Shown here: positions 51,950 through 61,188 of the stretch, piece by piece | Numbering within the stretch: the stretch's first letter is position 1 | How the letters are laid out: each line of letters opens with the position of its first letter | Assembly (NCBI GenBank): GCA_003565155.1 | Contig: PXDB01000079.1 | Coordinates: 32,893 to 96,892 of the forward strand | Length of the DNA stretch: 64,000 bases | Reading direction: 5' to 3' | Source of the DNA: Nitriliruptoraceae bacterium | GTDB taxonomy: Bacteria; Actinomycetota; Nitriliruptoria; Nitriliruptorales; Nitriliruptoraceae | Made by a program: the position numbers and the translations under genes | The notes under the pieces: model-generated | What the model was told of the DNA's origin: nothing | Database searches by the model: none | The model's input: the letters and a program-made list of their open reading frames with translations, nothing else

Positions 51950-52762
51950 ATGGACGGTCGTCTCGCGATCATCGGGACGGGCAGGATCGGAGAGGCGCTG
52001 CTGCGGGGGCTGCTGCGCTCCAGCTGGCTGGACCCGGCCCGGGTGGTGTGCACCGACGCCCTCGAGGCCCGCTGCAACCAGCTCACCGCGGAGTACGGGG
52101 TCGAGGCCACCACGGACAACCGTGCCGCCGTGCGCTCCGCCGACGTGGTGCTCATCGCGCTCAAGCCGCAGGTGCTGGTCCGCGCCCTGACCGCGATCAC
52201 CGACGCCTTCACCCCCCGTCAGACCGTGATCTCCGTGGCGGCGGGGATCCCCACCTCGACGATCCAGGACGCCATCGAGGGTGAGGTGCCCGTGGTGCGG
52301 GTGATGACCAACACCCCGGTCCAGGTGGACGAGGCGATGTCGGTGCTCAGCGGCGGCACACACGCCGGGGAGCGCGACCTCGACCTCGCCGAGGAGATCC
52401 TCTCCCACGTCGGCCACGTGGTGCGGATGGACGAGGAGCACCTCAACGCGGTCACCGCGCTCTCGGGCTCCGGTCCCGCCTACTTCTTCCTCCTCGCCGA
52501 GGCCATGATCGACGCCGGCATCCTCCTGGGGCTTCCCCGGGACGTCTCGACGCAGCTCATCATCCAGACGATGGTCGGTTCGGCGACCATGCTGCGAGAC
52601 AGCGGCCGGCACCCCGTGGAGCTGCGGGAGATGGTGACCTCGCCCGGCGGGACGACCATCTCGGCGATCCGCACCCTGGAGTCGGCGAGGGTGCGGGCCG
52701 CCTTCCTCGATGCCATCGAAGCGGCGAAGCTGCGCGGTGAGGAGCTGGCCCGCGGGGAGTGA
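51950..52762 (+). CDS. proC: Pyrroline-5-carboxylate reductase
   Basis: 270 residues. Final step of proline synthesis. LAIIGTGRIGEALLRGLL (dinucleotide fold), VLIALKPQV, VSVAAGIP, VMTNTPVQV, ALSGSGPAYFFLLAEAM and MVTSPGGTTISAI are all present. ATG 51950 is preferred over GTG 51944 because AGGAG (51938-51942) is seven bases upstream. TAGGCT (51914) is a -10-like hexamer. It lies beside the proline degradation genes putB/pruA. Confidence 0.95.
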   Translation: MDGRLAIIGTGRIGEALLRGLLRSSWLDPARVVCTDALEARCNQLTAEYGVEATTDNRAAVRSADVVLIALKPQVLVRALTAITDAFTPRQTVISVAAGIPTSTIQDAIEGEVPVVRVMTNTPVQVDEAMSVLSGGTHAGERDLDLAEEILSHVGHVVRMDEEHLNAVTALSGSGPAYFFLLAEAMIDAGILLGLPRDVSTQLIIQTMVGSATMLRDSGRHPVELREMVTSPGGTTISAIRTLESARVRAAFLDAIEAAKLRGEELARGE

Positions 52763-52914
52763 TCCGCCCCCTGCAGGCCGGCGGGTGGTCCACAGCGCAG
52801 CCGACACACGGCACCCTGGGGTTCGAGCGCTTCCTGGTGCAGGCGTCCCGCCTGCGCCGGCCGCCGCGCCGTCCACCACCCGCGCCGTCCACCACCCGCA
52901 CCCAGGAGTCCCCC

Positions 52915-54561
52915 GTGCGCCGACACCGAGCTTCGGCCGGCGTGGCCGTCCTCGCGCTGGCCGCCGTCGTCCTCGCCGCCTGCACCGGTGATGACGACCA
53001 GGTCTTCGGCACCGCCGAGGTGGCCGAGGGCGAGGTGGTCCAGACCGTCGCGGCCGCCGGCGTGCTGGAGCCGGCGGGCCGGACCACCGTCACCGCACCC
53101 TCCGCCGGTGAGATCGAGGTGCTCGACGTCGCCGACGGTGACCGGGTCGAGTCCGGTGATCCCCTCTTCACCCTGCGCTCGGACTCCCTCGAACAGCAAC
53201 TGGAGCAGGCGGAGGCGGCGGTGGAGACCGTCGGGATGCTGGCCGGCGCCCCGGATGGCCTCGCCAGCGTGGACCTCGCACCGGTCGTGACCTCCCTGCA
53301 GGCCCAGCTCGACGCGGTGGTCCCCGCCCTGCTCGGCACGCTCGAGGACCAGGTCGGGGCCCTCGAAGCGACCATCACGGCGGTGACCTCCGCCACCGAG
53401 GAGAGCGGCCGCGCCACCGTTGCGGCCCTGCGCGATCTGCGTGACACCCTCGGTGGCGCGCTGCCGGAGGAGCTGGGTGTCGACCCGGAGACCATCGCGG
53501 CCCCGGCCGCCGAGTCCACCCTGGTGACCGTCGACACCGCCGAGCTCGAAGCGTCACTGGCCAGCTCCCAGGCGCGCCTGCACACGACGCAGACCGAGTA
53601 CCGCGCGGCGACCGCGCAGCTCGACGAGGTGGCGGCCTCCCTGTCGGCCCAGACGGAGGGCGCCGCCGAGGCGCAGGATGCCGCCGTTGCGGCGCAGCGG
53701 GAGCAGGCCGAAGCCGCGGTGGAGGCCGTGCGCGAGCGGATCGAGGACCTGGCGGTGGTCGCACCGGACAGCGGCGTCGTGGAACTGGTGCGTGATGCGG
53801 GTGGTGGCGACCTCGGGGGCCTCGGCGCCCTGGAGGGACTCGAGGGTCTCGGCGATGTCGGTGACCTCGAGGGGCTGGGTGGCGAGTTGGGTGAGCTCGG
53901 CGAGCTGGGCGACGGCCTCGGGGGCGATGCCGGTGACCTCGACGGGGTGCTCGGGGGCGAGGCGGGTCCCAACGGCGCCGAGGGACCTGCTGAGGTGGGT
54001 GCACGCGTCGGTGCCGGCCAGCCGGTACTGACCATCTTCGACCTCGACGTCTTCACCGTCCGCGCCGAGGTGGATGAGCTCGACGTCATCGAGGTGGCCG
54101 CCGGGCAGGAGGGGGTCGTGCTGGTCGACGCCTTCCCCACCGCGGAGCTGCGCGGTGTGGTGGAGCGCGTCGGGATCGAGCCGCGCCAGGTCGGGACCGG
54201 CGGCGCCCAGTTCCCGGTCACCGTCCGGATAGAGGAGGTCCCCGACGACGTCGACCTCCGGCTCGGGATGACCTCCTCGGTGGAGATCGAGGTGCGGGCC
54301 GTGGCGGGCGAGCTCGTGGTCCCGAGCTCCGCCCTGCTGCGTCGTGGTGGCGATGAGATCATCCACGTGGTGCGCGACGGACGCGCGGAGCGCGTCAACG
54401 TGGAGGTGCTCGCCCTCGGGGACGGCGTCGCGGCGGTCGAGGGTCCGGTCGAGCCCGGCGATGTGGTGGTCACCACCGGGGTCGAACTGCTCGAGGACGG
54501 ACAGGAGATCGAGACCGAACCTGACGACGACCTGGCGGCCGCACCGCCCGCGGCCCGATGA
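52915..54561 (+). CDS. MacA-like periplasmic adaptor lipoprotein
   Basis: 548 residues. Lipobox VLAACTG (lipid anchor on Cys about 23), a biotinyl-lipoyl half (GRTTVTAPSAGEIEVLDVADGDRVESGD), a long coiled-coil region (about 85-290), a second lipoyl half, and a beta-barrel with VRAEVDELDVIEVAAGQ. A Gly/Leu/Asp/Glu-rich insertion (about 300-355, GLGALEGLEGLGDVGDLEGL and more) interrupts the domain after PDSGVVELVRDAGGG. It probably links MacB-type permease to the outside. GTG 52915 with AGGAG upstream. Coupled to the ATPase (ATGA). Confidence 0.85.
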   Translation: MRRHRASAGVAVLALAAVVLAACTGDDDQVFGTAEVAEGEVVQTVAAAGVLEPAGRTTVTAPSAGEIEVLDVADGDRVESGDPLFTLRSDSLEQQLEQAEAAVETVGMLAGAPDGLASVDLAPVVTSLQAQLDAVVPALLGTLEDQVGALEATITAVTSATEESGRATVAALRDLRDTLGGALPEELGVDPETIAAPAAESTLVTVDTAELEASLASSQARLHTTQTEYRAATAQLDEVAASLSAQTEGAAEAQDAAVAAQREQAEAAVEAVRERIEDLAVVAPDSGVVELVRDAGGGDLGGLGALEGLEGLGDVGDLEGLGGELGELGELGDGLGGDAGDLDGVLGGEAGPNGAEGPAEVGARVGAGQPVLTIFDLDVFTVRAEVDELDVIEVAAGQEGVVLVDAFPTAELRGVVERVGIEPRQVGTGGAQFPVTVRIEEVPDDVDLRLGMTSSVEIEVRAVAGELVVPSSALLRRGGDEIIHVVRDGRAERVNVEVLALGDGVAAVEGPVEPGDVVVTTGVELLEDGQEIETEPDDDLAAAPPAAR

Positions 54562-55262
54562 GCGGAGGCCAGGAGACGGCCCCTCTGCTCACCGCCGAGG
54601 AGGTCACCCGCGTCTACGTCCTCGGCCGCGACAACGAGGTGCACGCCCTGCGCGGTGTCAGCTTCGCGGTCGACCACGGTGAGCACGTCGCCATCGTCGG
54701 GTCCTCCGGGTCCGGCAAGTCCACCCTGCTGAACCTGCTGGGCGCCCTGGACCGGCCCACCAGCGGGCACGTCCGCTACCACGGGCGGGACGTCCGCGAC
54801 ATGGACGACACCGAGCTCGCCCAGCTGCGCAACGCCGACATCGGCTTCGTGTTCCAGTCCTTCCAGCTCCTGCCGCGCCTGACGGCCCTGGACAACGTGG
54901 TGCTGCCCCTGGTCTACCGGCCCGGGTCGCCACGCGAGCGGCGGGAGCGGGCCCGGCTCGCGCTCGAGCGGGTCGGTCTGGCGGACCGTGTGACGCATCG
55001 GCCGGGTGAGCTGTCGGGTGGTCAGCAACAGCGGGTGGCCATCGCCCGTGCGCTGGTGACCGAGCCGGCGCTGCTGCTGGCCGACGAGCCGACGGGCAAC
55101 CTCGACTCCCGCACCGGCGAGGAGATCATGATCCTGCTGGAGGAGCTCCACCGCGATCGCGGGACCGCCCTGGTCGTGATCACCCATGAGGCCGAGGTCG
55201 CTGCCCGGGCGGCACGTCGTATCGAGCTGCGTGACGGGCTGATCGTCGCCGAGGCGGCGTGA
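54558..55262 (+). CDS. MacB-type ABC transporter ATP-binding protein
   Basis: 234 residues. Walker A GSSGSGKST, FVFQSFQLLPRLTALDNVVLPL, signature LSGGQQQRVAIARAL, Walker B LLLADEPTGNLDS and ITHE. LolD/MacB family, energising efflux or envelope remodelling. ATG 54558 overlaps the adaptor stop (ATGA). The permease gene starts 37 bp downstream. Confidence 0.93.
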   Translation: MSGGQETAPLLTAEEVTRVYVLGRDNEVHALRGVSFAVDHGEHVAIVGSSGSGKSTLLNLLGALDRPTSGHVRYHGRDVRDMDDTELAQLRNADIGFVFQSFQLLPRLTALDNVVLPLVYRPGSPRERRERARLALERVGLADRVTHRPGELSGGQQQRVAIARALVTEPALLLADEPTGNLDSRTGEEIMILLEELHRDRGTALVVITHEAEVAARAARRIELRDGLIVAEAA

Positions 55263-55299
55263 TCGTGCCGTCGGTTCCCCACCGGGTGGCGCTGCCGGT

Positions 55300-56490
55300 A
55301 TGAGCCTGCGCGAGTCGCTGCGCGTCGCGATGCAGGCGTTGCGTGCCAACCGCCTGCGGTCCGCACTGACCACCCTCGGTGTGCTGATCGGGGTGATGTC
55401 GGTGGTACTGCTGGTGGCCATCGGCCAGGGCGCCCGCTCGGAGATCACCGGCGCGATCGAGGGGCTCGGCTCCAACCTGCTCTTCGTGCTGCCGGGGGAC
55501 GGCGACTTCGGTGGTGGCCCGCAACGCTCCAGCTTCCAACTCGACGACGTGGAACGTCTCGATCGGGCCCTGCCCGGCGGTGAGGGACGCGCCGCCGGGT
55601 ACGTGATCGGCGGCGAGGCGGTCCAGGCCGAGGGCAACCGGTTCAACGCCACGGTGTTCGGGATCACCGAGAACTACCTCGGTGTGGTGGACCGCACCGT
55701 GGCCCGGGGGCAGTCCCTGAGCGCCTCCGACATCGCGACCGGCCGTCGGGTGGCGGTGCTCGGTGCCACCAGCGCGGAGACCCTGTTCCCGGGGCAGGAT
55801 CCGATCGGGCGCACGGTGTCGCTGGGCGCGATCCGCTACCGGGTCGTCGGCGTCCTCGACCGGGTGGGGACCACCGCGTTCGGCCCGGACGTCGACCGGC
55901 AGGTGCTGATCCCCGTCAGCGCCGCGCAGCGGTTGTTCGGCTCCACGCGCATCGACGCGATCTTCGTGCGGGCGGAGTCGACGGTGGGCATCGAGGCGGA
56001 CCGCGAGGCGGCACGGGCCGCGCTGGCGGAACGGCTCGACGAGGAGGAGTTCAGCGTCGTCTCCCAGGACGAGATCATCGGCGTCGTCGGTGACATCCTC
56101 CAGATCCTGACCTGGGTGCTCGCCGCCATCGCCGGCATCTCCCTGCTGGTGGGCGGGGTCGGGGTCTCCAACATCATGCTGGTGTCGGTCAGCGAGCGGA
56201 CGCGCGAGATCGGCCTGCGCAAGGCCATGGGGGCCCGCACGCGCGACATCACCCGCCAGTTCCTCTTCGAGGCGGTGGCGCTGACCGGCCTCGGCGGCGT
56301 GGTGGGGCTCGGTCTCGGCATCGCCGCTGCCGAGGTGGTGGCCGCCGTGGCCCCGGTCCCTGCGGAGGTGACCTGGTGGTCGATCGCGTTGGCACTCGGT
56401 GTGTCGGTGCTGGTCGGCCTGGTCTTCGGGGTCCTGCCTGCCCGCCGTGCGGGCCAACTCGACCCCGTTGCGGCGCTGCGGCACGAGTGA
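55300..56490 (+). CDS. MacB-type ABC transporter permease
   Basis: 396 residues. Membrane segment 1 (LTTLGVLIGVMSVVLLVAIG, about 24-43), an external MacB periplasmic core domain (about 44-270), then three C-terminal helices including GISLLVGGVGVSNIMLVSV, with TREIGLRKAMGARTRDITRQF as the coupling region. Mechanotransmission-type export with the adaptor and ATPase. ATG 55300 is used. Substrate unknown; peptide, siderophore or drug export are all possible. Confidence 0.9.
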   Translation: MSLRESLRVAMQALRANRLRSALTTLGVLIGVMSVVLLVAIGQGARSEITGAIEGLGSNLLFVLPGDGDFGGGPQRSSFQLDDVERLDRALPGGEGRAAGYVIGGEAVQAEGNRFNATVFGITENYLGVVDRTVARGQSLSASDIATGRRVAVLGATSAETLFPGQDPIGRTVSLGAIRYRVVGVLDRVGTTAFGPDVDRQVLIPVSAAQRLFGSTRIDAIFVRAESTVGIEADREAARAALAERLDEEEFSVVSQDEIIGVVGDILQILTWVLAAIAGISLLVGGVGVSNIMLVSVSERTREIGLRKAMGARTRDITRQFLFEAVALTGLGGVVGLGLGIAAAEVVAAVAPVPAEVTWWSIALALGVSVLVGLVFGVLPARRAGQLDPVAALRHE

Positions 56491-56500
56491 GCCGGTGCAG

Positions 56501-56680
56501 GTCCGCGCCGGCGTCCGCGCGGCGACCTCGCCGGCGTCCGCGCCGGCGTCCGCGCGCCGACCTCGCCGGCGTCCGCGCCGGCGCACGCCCGTTGACCGCG
56601 CCGGCGTCCGCGCGCCGGCGCACGCCCGTTGACCGCGCCGGCGCACGCCCGTTGACCGCGCCGGCGCACGCCCGCCGACC
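56501..56680. repeat. GC-rich tandem repeat array
   Basis: In the 319-bp gap after the MacB permease gene, a 35-bp-spaced unit beginning GACCTCGCCGGCGTCCGCG occurs at 56524 and 56559, then units beginning GTTGACCGCGCCGG occur at 56591, 56628 and 56651 (the last two 23 bp apart). Short modules GCCGGCGTCCGCG and GCCGGCGCACGCCC alternate. The array looks like a minisatellite; no protein is supported. The rest of the gap holds a -10-like TAGGCT at 56743 for the deacetylase gene. Confidence 0.7.
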
Positions 56681-56809
56681 GGCAGCGGTGGCCGGGTGCG
56701 GGATCAGCCTCTCGACCTTCGCGGTCGTCTGCGGTGCGTGTGTAGGCTCGCGGGGCCGGACCGGCAACGGTCGTGACCCGGGTCCGGTGCGGTCGGGGAG
56801 GAGCAGCCG

Positions 56810-57991
56810 GTGGCGGGTGAGGGCGCACGGGCGCGCGGTCGCGTCGCCCTGATCTGGGATGAGCGCGCCGCTGGCTACGACCTCGGACCGGGACATCCTC
56901 TCGCGCCCGTGCGGGTGGAGCTCACCGTGGACCTCATCCGTCGGGTCGGGCTCCTCGGCAACGGTGTCGATGAGGTGCTGCCCCGCCCGATGGACGATGC
57001 GGAGCTCCTGCGCCTGCACCGTGAGGACTTCGTCGACACCGTCCGGAGGCTGTCCTGGGACCCCACGGCCCGGGCGGAGGCGCGCTACGGCCTCGGGCCG
57101 GGGGACACGCCGGCGTTCGAGGGCATGCACCCGGCCTCGGTGCTGATCTGTGCCGCGTCCATCGAGGCGGCACGCCAGGTCTGGGAGGGCGAGGCCGACC
57201 ACGCCTTCAACCCTGCCGGCGGTCTGCACCACGCCATGCCGGATCGTGCCGCCGGGTTCTGCATCTACAACGACCCCGCCATGGCGATCGACTGGCTGCT
57301 GGAGCACGGCGCCGAGCGCATCACCTACGTCGACGTCGATGTCCACCACGGTGACGGGGTCGAGGTGATGTTCCGTGACGACCCTCGGGTGCTGACCATC
57401 TCGCTCCACGAGTCCGGTCGCTTCCTGTTCCCCGGGACCGGCGCCGCGGACGACATCGGCGGGCCTGGTGCCGAGGGCAGCGCAGCCAACCTCCCCCTGC
57501 ACCCGGGGACGACGGGGTCGATCTGGCTGGAGGCCTTCGACGCCGTCGTGGAGCCGCTGGTCCGCGCCTTCGACGCCGACGTGCTCGTGACCCAGCTCGG
57601 CTGTGACACCCACGCCACGGACCCGCTCGCCCACCTCGCGCTCACCGTGGACGACATGGCCGCGATCTACGCACGGTTGCACCGGCTGGCACACGAGACC
57701 GCCGAGGGCCGTTGGCTCGCGATGGGTGGTGGCGGTTACCAGCTCGTCAGCGTCGTGCCACGGGCGTGGACGATGGCCTTCGCGGAGATGACGGGTCGGC
57801 GCGTGCCGGTGGAGACGCCGATGGGGTGGCGGGAGCTCGCCGTGGAGCGCACGGGTGACGTCCCACCCACCGCCTTCCTCGAGGATCCGGTCCGGGTGTC
57901 CGAGGCGATGCGCACCCAGGCGGCTGATGCCGCCCGCACGTCCATCCAGGCGCTGCGTGAGATCCTGCTGCCTCACCACGGCGTGCGTTGA
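56810..57991 (+). CDS. AcuC-type histone-deacetylase-family protein
   Basis: 393 residues. Zinc-dependent deacetylase of the class I/II HDAC superfamily; AcuC in Bacillus reverses acetyl-CoA synthetase acetylation. Motifs: GYDLGPGHPLAPVR, GMHPASVLICAAS, GGLHHAMPDRAAGF (active-site His pair), VDVDVHHGDGVE (zinc Asp and His), LHPGT, LGCDTHATDPLAHL (zinc Asp) and MGGGGYQ (catalytic Tyr). It may deacetylate proteins or small acetyl compounds. GTG 56810 with GAGGAG upstream. Confidence 0.9.
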   Translation: MAGEGARARGRVALIWDERAAGYDLGPGHPLAPVRVELTVDLIRRVGLLGNGVDEVLPRPMDDAELLRLHREDFVDTVRRLSWDPTARAEARYGLGPGDTPAFEGMHPASVLICAASIEAARQVWEGEADHAFNPAGGLHHAMPDRAAGFCIYNDPAMAIDWLLEHGAERITYVDVDVHHGDGVEVMFRDDPRVLTISLHESGRFLFPGTGAADDIGGPGAEGSAANLPLHPGTTGSIWLEAFDAVVEPLVRAFDADVLVTQLGCDTHATDPLAHLALTVDDMAAIYARLHRLAHETAEGRWLAMGGGGYQLVSVVPRAWTMAFAEMTGRRVPVETPMGWRELAVERTGDVPPTAFLEDPVRVSEAMRTQAADAARTSIQALREILLPHHGVR

Positions 57992-58241
57992 GCGCGCGAG
58001 GACGGCTCGATGGAGCTGGTGTGGCCGGGGAGCAGCCACGGTGCGCAACGGTGGCCTACGAGCCGTTACGGCCTCTGGTGTGGCGTCCTACGCCAGGTGT
58101 ACGGTCCTGACGCAGTACGGAGCAGCGGTGCATCGACGAGCAGGGATCGGTACCGCCGGCCCGGCCATGCCGCGCGGTGCGGCTGGCGTACCGTCCCCGA
58201 CGGGTCGGTTGGGAGCTGGCCACGGCACGAGAGAGGTACGG

Positions 58242-58466
58242 ATGGGACGACAACTGCTGACGGCGGCGGAGGTGGCCGGGGAGCTGCGGGTCTCCACGAT
58301 GACGATCTACCGTCTCATCCGGAGTGGGGAGCTGCCAGCGGTCCGGGTCGGTCGCAACTACCGGGTCCGCGAGGACGACCTCGTCACCTACCTCGAGTCA
58401 CAGGTCGTCGATCCCGCGACGATCGAGCTCGACGGCCTCGACGCCGACGGCCGGGTCGGGCCCTGA
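58242..58466 (+). CDS. Excisionase-type HTH protein (BldC/Rv0500A-like)
   Basis: 74 residues. MerR-like helix-turn-helix: LLTAAEVAGELRVSTMTIYRLIRSGELPAVRVG, here the core STMTIYRLIRSGELPAVRVG, then NYRVREDDLVTYLE. A similar small protein lies beside proC and the epimerase gene in mycobacteria (Rv0500A position). Probably a small DNA-binding regulator of cell development or the envelope. ATG 58242 follows GAGAGG. In the 250 bp before it, TGGCGT/ACGCCA forms a small stem and repeats of TACGG occur; nothing else is seen. Confidence 0.82.
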   Translation: MGRQLLTAAEVAGELRVSTMTIYRLIRSGELPAVRVGRNYRVREDDLVTYLESQVVDPATIELDGLDADGRVGP

Positions 58467-58747
58467 GGCGGCACCGACGCGCCCTGCTGACCGCAGGGCT
58501 CGCGAGAGCCCGCGCGCAAGGCCGTCGTCGGGGTGGTGGCCGTCCCACCGTGACTTCGGCTCGCGTCACGGGTGTCCGCACGCTTGACTGAAGGGTGTGC
58601 GCGGGCCGACAGGCTCCCGAGCCCGAGGTCGGACGGCCGCGGGGCTGCACGGCCACGGGTCGCAAGCCCGGGTGACGACGACCCCTGGCGCCGTAGGCGC
58701 TCGGGGTTCTCGCAGATACGCGCCGGAACGCCGGGAGGTGCAGGAGC

Positions 58748-59824
58748 GTGGTCGACGGTCGTCGGGTGCTGATCACGGGCATCTCCGGGCAGCTCGCGGG
58801 CATGGTCGCGGGTGCGCTGGAGGCGCGCGACGACATCCTGGAGATCGTCGGGATCGACGTCCGCGAGCCGCAGCATGACCTCCGGCGGACCGAGTTCGTC
58901 CGCGCCGATCTGCGCAACCCGCTCGTGGCGCGGGTGTTGGAGGCCGCTGCGATCGACACGGTCGTGCACCTTTCCATCACCTCGCAACCGCGCGCCGCGG
59001 GGGGCCGCAGCCAGATGAAGGAACACAACGTCATCGGCACGATGCAGCTCATGGCGGCGTGCCAGGCGGCGCCTTCGCTGCGCCGTGTGGTCCTGAAGTC
59101 GACCGGTGCGGTCTACGGCTCGTCCCACACCGACCCGGCCCTGTTCCGCGAGGACGCCACTCCCGAGGTCGCGCCGCGACAGGGGTTCGGGCGTGATGCC
59201 AGCGAGGCGGAGGGCTACGTCAGGATGCTGGGGCGCCGGCGCCCCGAGGTGGACGTCTCGATCCTGCGGTTGTCGAACCTGGTCGGTCCACGGGTCGACT
59301 CCGCCTTCCAGTCCTTCTTCTCGCTGCCGGTCCAGCCGAGCGTCGCCGGCTTCGATCCACGGCTGCAGTTCTGCCATGAGGAGGACGCCGTGGCCGTCCT
59401 GGCCGAGGTCGCCGGCGGCGACCGCGCCGGGACCTACAACGTGGCCGGGTCAGGGGTGCTGTACCTGTCCCAGGCGATCCGGAAGTCGGGTCGGTTGCCC
59501 GTCGCGGTGCCCCTGCCCTTCGTCTCCGCGGTGGCCGGCGTGTTGCGGCGTGCGGGCCGTGCGGACGTCGCTCCCGACCAGTTGCGGATGCTGCAGTTCG
59601 GTCGGGTCATGGACACCACCAAGCTCCGTCAGGAGCTCGGCTACCGGCCGCGTTACACCACCCGCGAGGCGTTCGAGGACTTCCTGGAGCGTCGACGCAT
59701 CCGCGGGATGATCGACAGCGAGGACGTGGTCCGTTGGGAACGTGAGCTGTACGACTTCCTCCAGCGCAAGGGGCAGGAACGCTTCCTGGAGGCACAGCGC
59801 GCTGAGCAGGAGGGACGCGCATGA
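58748..59824 (+). CDS. NAD-dependent epimerase/dehydratase
   Basis: 358 residues, extended SDR fold. LITGISGQLAGMVAGAL is the dinucleotide loop, VVHLSITSQPRA and LKSTGAVYGSS follow. The usual catalytic YxxxK is not obvious: the matching region reads AEGYVRMLGRR, lacking Lys at +4. LSNLVGPRVDSAFQSF and the C-terminal ELGYRPRYTTREAFEDFL complete it. It matches the galE2/Rv0501 position; NDP-sugar substrate is unknown and the enzyme could be atypical. GTG 58748 with GGGAGG at 58732. In the 281-bp gap before it only a TTGACT -35-like hexamer (58584) stands out. Confidence 0.82.
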   Translation: MVDGRRVLITGISGQLAGMVAGALEARDDILEIVGIDVREPQHDLRRTEFVRADLRNPLVARVLEAAAIDTVVHLSITSQPRAAGGRSQMKEHNVIGTMQLMAACQAAPSLRRVVLKSTGAVYGSSHTDPALFREDATPEVAPRQGFGRDASEAEGYVRMLGRRRPEVDVSILRLSNLVGPRVDSAFQSFFSLPVQPSVAGFDPRLQFCHEEDAVAVLAEVAGGDRAGTYNVAGSGVLYLSQAIRKSGRLPVAVPLPFVSAVAGVLRRAGRADVAPDQLRMLQFGRVMDTTKLRQELGYRPRYTTREAFEDFLERRRIRGMIDSEDVVRWERELYDFLQRKGQERFLEAQRAEQEGRA

Positions 59825-61188
59825 GCGATGCCGCCAGCAACGACGCCCGCGTGTACTCCCTGGAGGACCAGCGGGCCGCTCGTGAGGCGCGGTCCGGCGG
59901 GGAGCCCGGCGAGCACCGCGCCCGGTGCGCGGCGGTGACCGGCAGCGGGTCACCGTGCCGCAACTACGCGGTCGAGGGGGAGCTGTGCCGTGTCCACGCC
60001 CGCGCCTCCGGCGGTGCGCAGGGCACCCACGGGCGCACCCCGCCACCTCGGCGCCAACCGGGCCTTGCCGGCCCCGGCGGTCCCCCCGGATCCACCGGCA
60101 ACGCGCCTTCGGGGCGGTCGAAAGGGCAGGAGGGTGGGGACGCTGCGGCGGAACGATCCGGACCGTCCGCGCCCGGCGCTCGGACCGCGAGGCTCGGTGA
60201 CGACGACGGACCCGAGGGCGCGACCGGTGCCGCGCCGGGTGGCGGTCCGTCCTACGGCTCCTTCCGCTGGGCGGAGACGCAGCTACTGCAGCGCGGCTAC
60301 GGTGCGGCGGTCGACGGGCTGGAGCTGCTCCGCGACGCGGCGGACGACCGGTTCCTGGACGCGCTGCGGGGTCTGGTCGGCTTCCTCCGCCGGCGGGTGA
60401 CGGGGGAGTACGACGTCGACGAGTTCGGCTTCGACGAGGACCTGACCACCCACGTCCTCATGCCCCTCCTCCGGCCGCTGCATCGCACCTACTGGCGGGT
60501 GACCTCCCACGGGATCGGGCACGTGCCCCCCGAGGGCGGCGCGCTCCTGGTCGCCAACCACGCGGGGACCCTGCCAGCCGATGCCCTGATCACCCGGTTG
60601 GACGTCTTCGACCTCACGGGGCGCCACGCCCGAGAGCTGGGCGCCGACCTGGTGTTCCGCACGCCCTTCGTGGGCGAGTTCGCCCGCAAGACCGGCGCGA
60701 CGCTCGCCTCAGGTGATGACGCGGACCGGCTGCTCGCGGCGGGTGAGCTGGTGGCGGTGTGGCCGGAGGGGTTCAAGGGTCTCGGCAAGCCGTGGCGCGA
60801 CCGGTACAAGCTGCAACGGTTCGGACGGGGTGGGTTCGTGGCCACCGCCTCCCGCGCCGATGTGCCCATCATCCCGACGGCGATCGTGGGCAGCGAGGAG
60901 ATCTACCCGATGCTGTTCGATCTGCGCATCGTCGCGCGGTTGCTCGGGTTCCCCTACTTCCCCGTGGTGCCGCAGATGTTCGCGCTGCCGTTGCTCGGGC
61001 CCTTCGCGCTGCTCCCACTGCCGAGCAAGTGGATCATCGAGTACGGCGAGCCGATCGACACCACCGTGCTGTCCGGCGAGTTGGCCGAGGACCCCATGGC
61101 GCTGTTCGACCTCACCGACCAGGTGCGCGAGCGCATCCAGCAGATGCTGTACCGCAACCTGATGGGGCGCCGCTCGGTGTTCCTCTGA
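59821..61188 (+). CDS. PlsC-like acyltransferase with zinc-knuckle N-terminus
   Basis: 455 residues, coupled by ATGA to the epimerase. Residues about 36-60 contain RCAAVTGSGSPCRNYAVEGELC then HA, a C-x8-C-x9-C-x2-H pattern like the small zinc motif of DUF5763-type proteins. A Pro/Gly-rich linker (about 65-140) leads to the acyltransferase (about 200-440) with VANHAGTLPAD (catalytic His), LVFRTPFVGEFARKTGA, VWPEGFKGL and PTAIVGSEEIYP. This LPLAT/MGAT-like type corresponds to mycobacterial Rv0502. Likely phospholipid or envelope lipid synthesis. The last codons lie inside a 47-bp tandem repeat. Confidence 0.82.
   Translation: MSDAASNDARVYSLEDQRAAREARSGGEPGEHRARCAAVTGSGSPCRNYAVEGELCRVHARASGGAQGTHGRTPPPRRQPGLAGPGGPPGSTGNAPSGRSKGQEGGDAAAERSGPSAPGARTARLGDDDGPEGATGAAPGGGPSYGSFRWAETQLLQRGYGAAVDGLELLRDAADDRFLDALRGLVGFLRRRVTGEYDVDEFGFDEDLTTHVLMPLLRPLHRTYWRVTSHGIGHVPPEGGALLVANHAGTLPADALITRLDVFDLTGRHARELGADLVFRTPFVGEFARKTGATLASGDDADRLLAAGELVAVWPEGFKGLGKPWRDRYKLQRFGRGGFVATASRADVPIIPTAIVGSEEIYPMLFDLRIVARLLGFPYFPVVPQMFALPLLGPFALLPLPSKWIIEYGEPIDTTVLSGELAEDPMALFDLTDQVRERIQQMLYRNLMGRRSVFL

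Noticed and set aside
56501..56680. Protein-coding frame rich in Arg/Ala/Gly on the minus strand
   Set aside because: Composition comes from GC-rich tandem repeats; no start, ribosome site or family support.
58590..58690. tRNA-like hairpins before the epimerase gene
   Set aside because: No consistent cloverleaf, T-loop or anticodon could be drawn.
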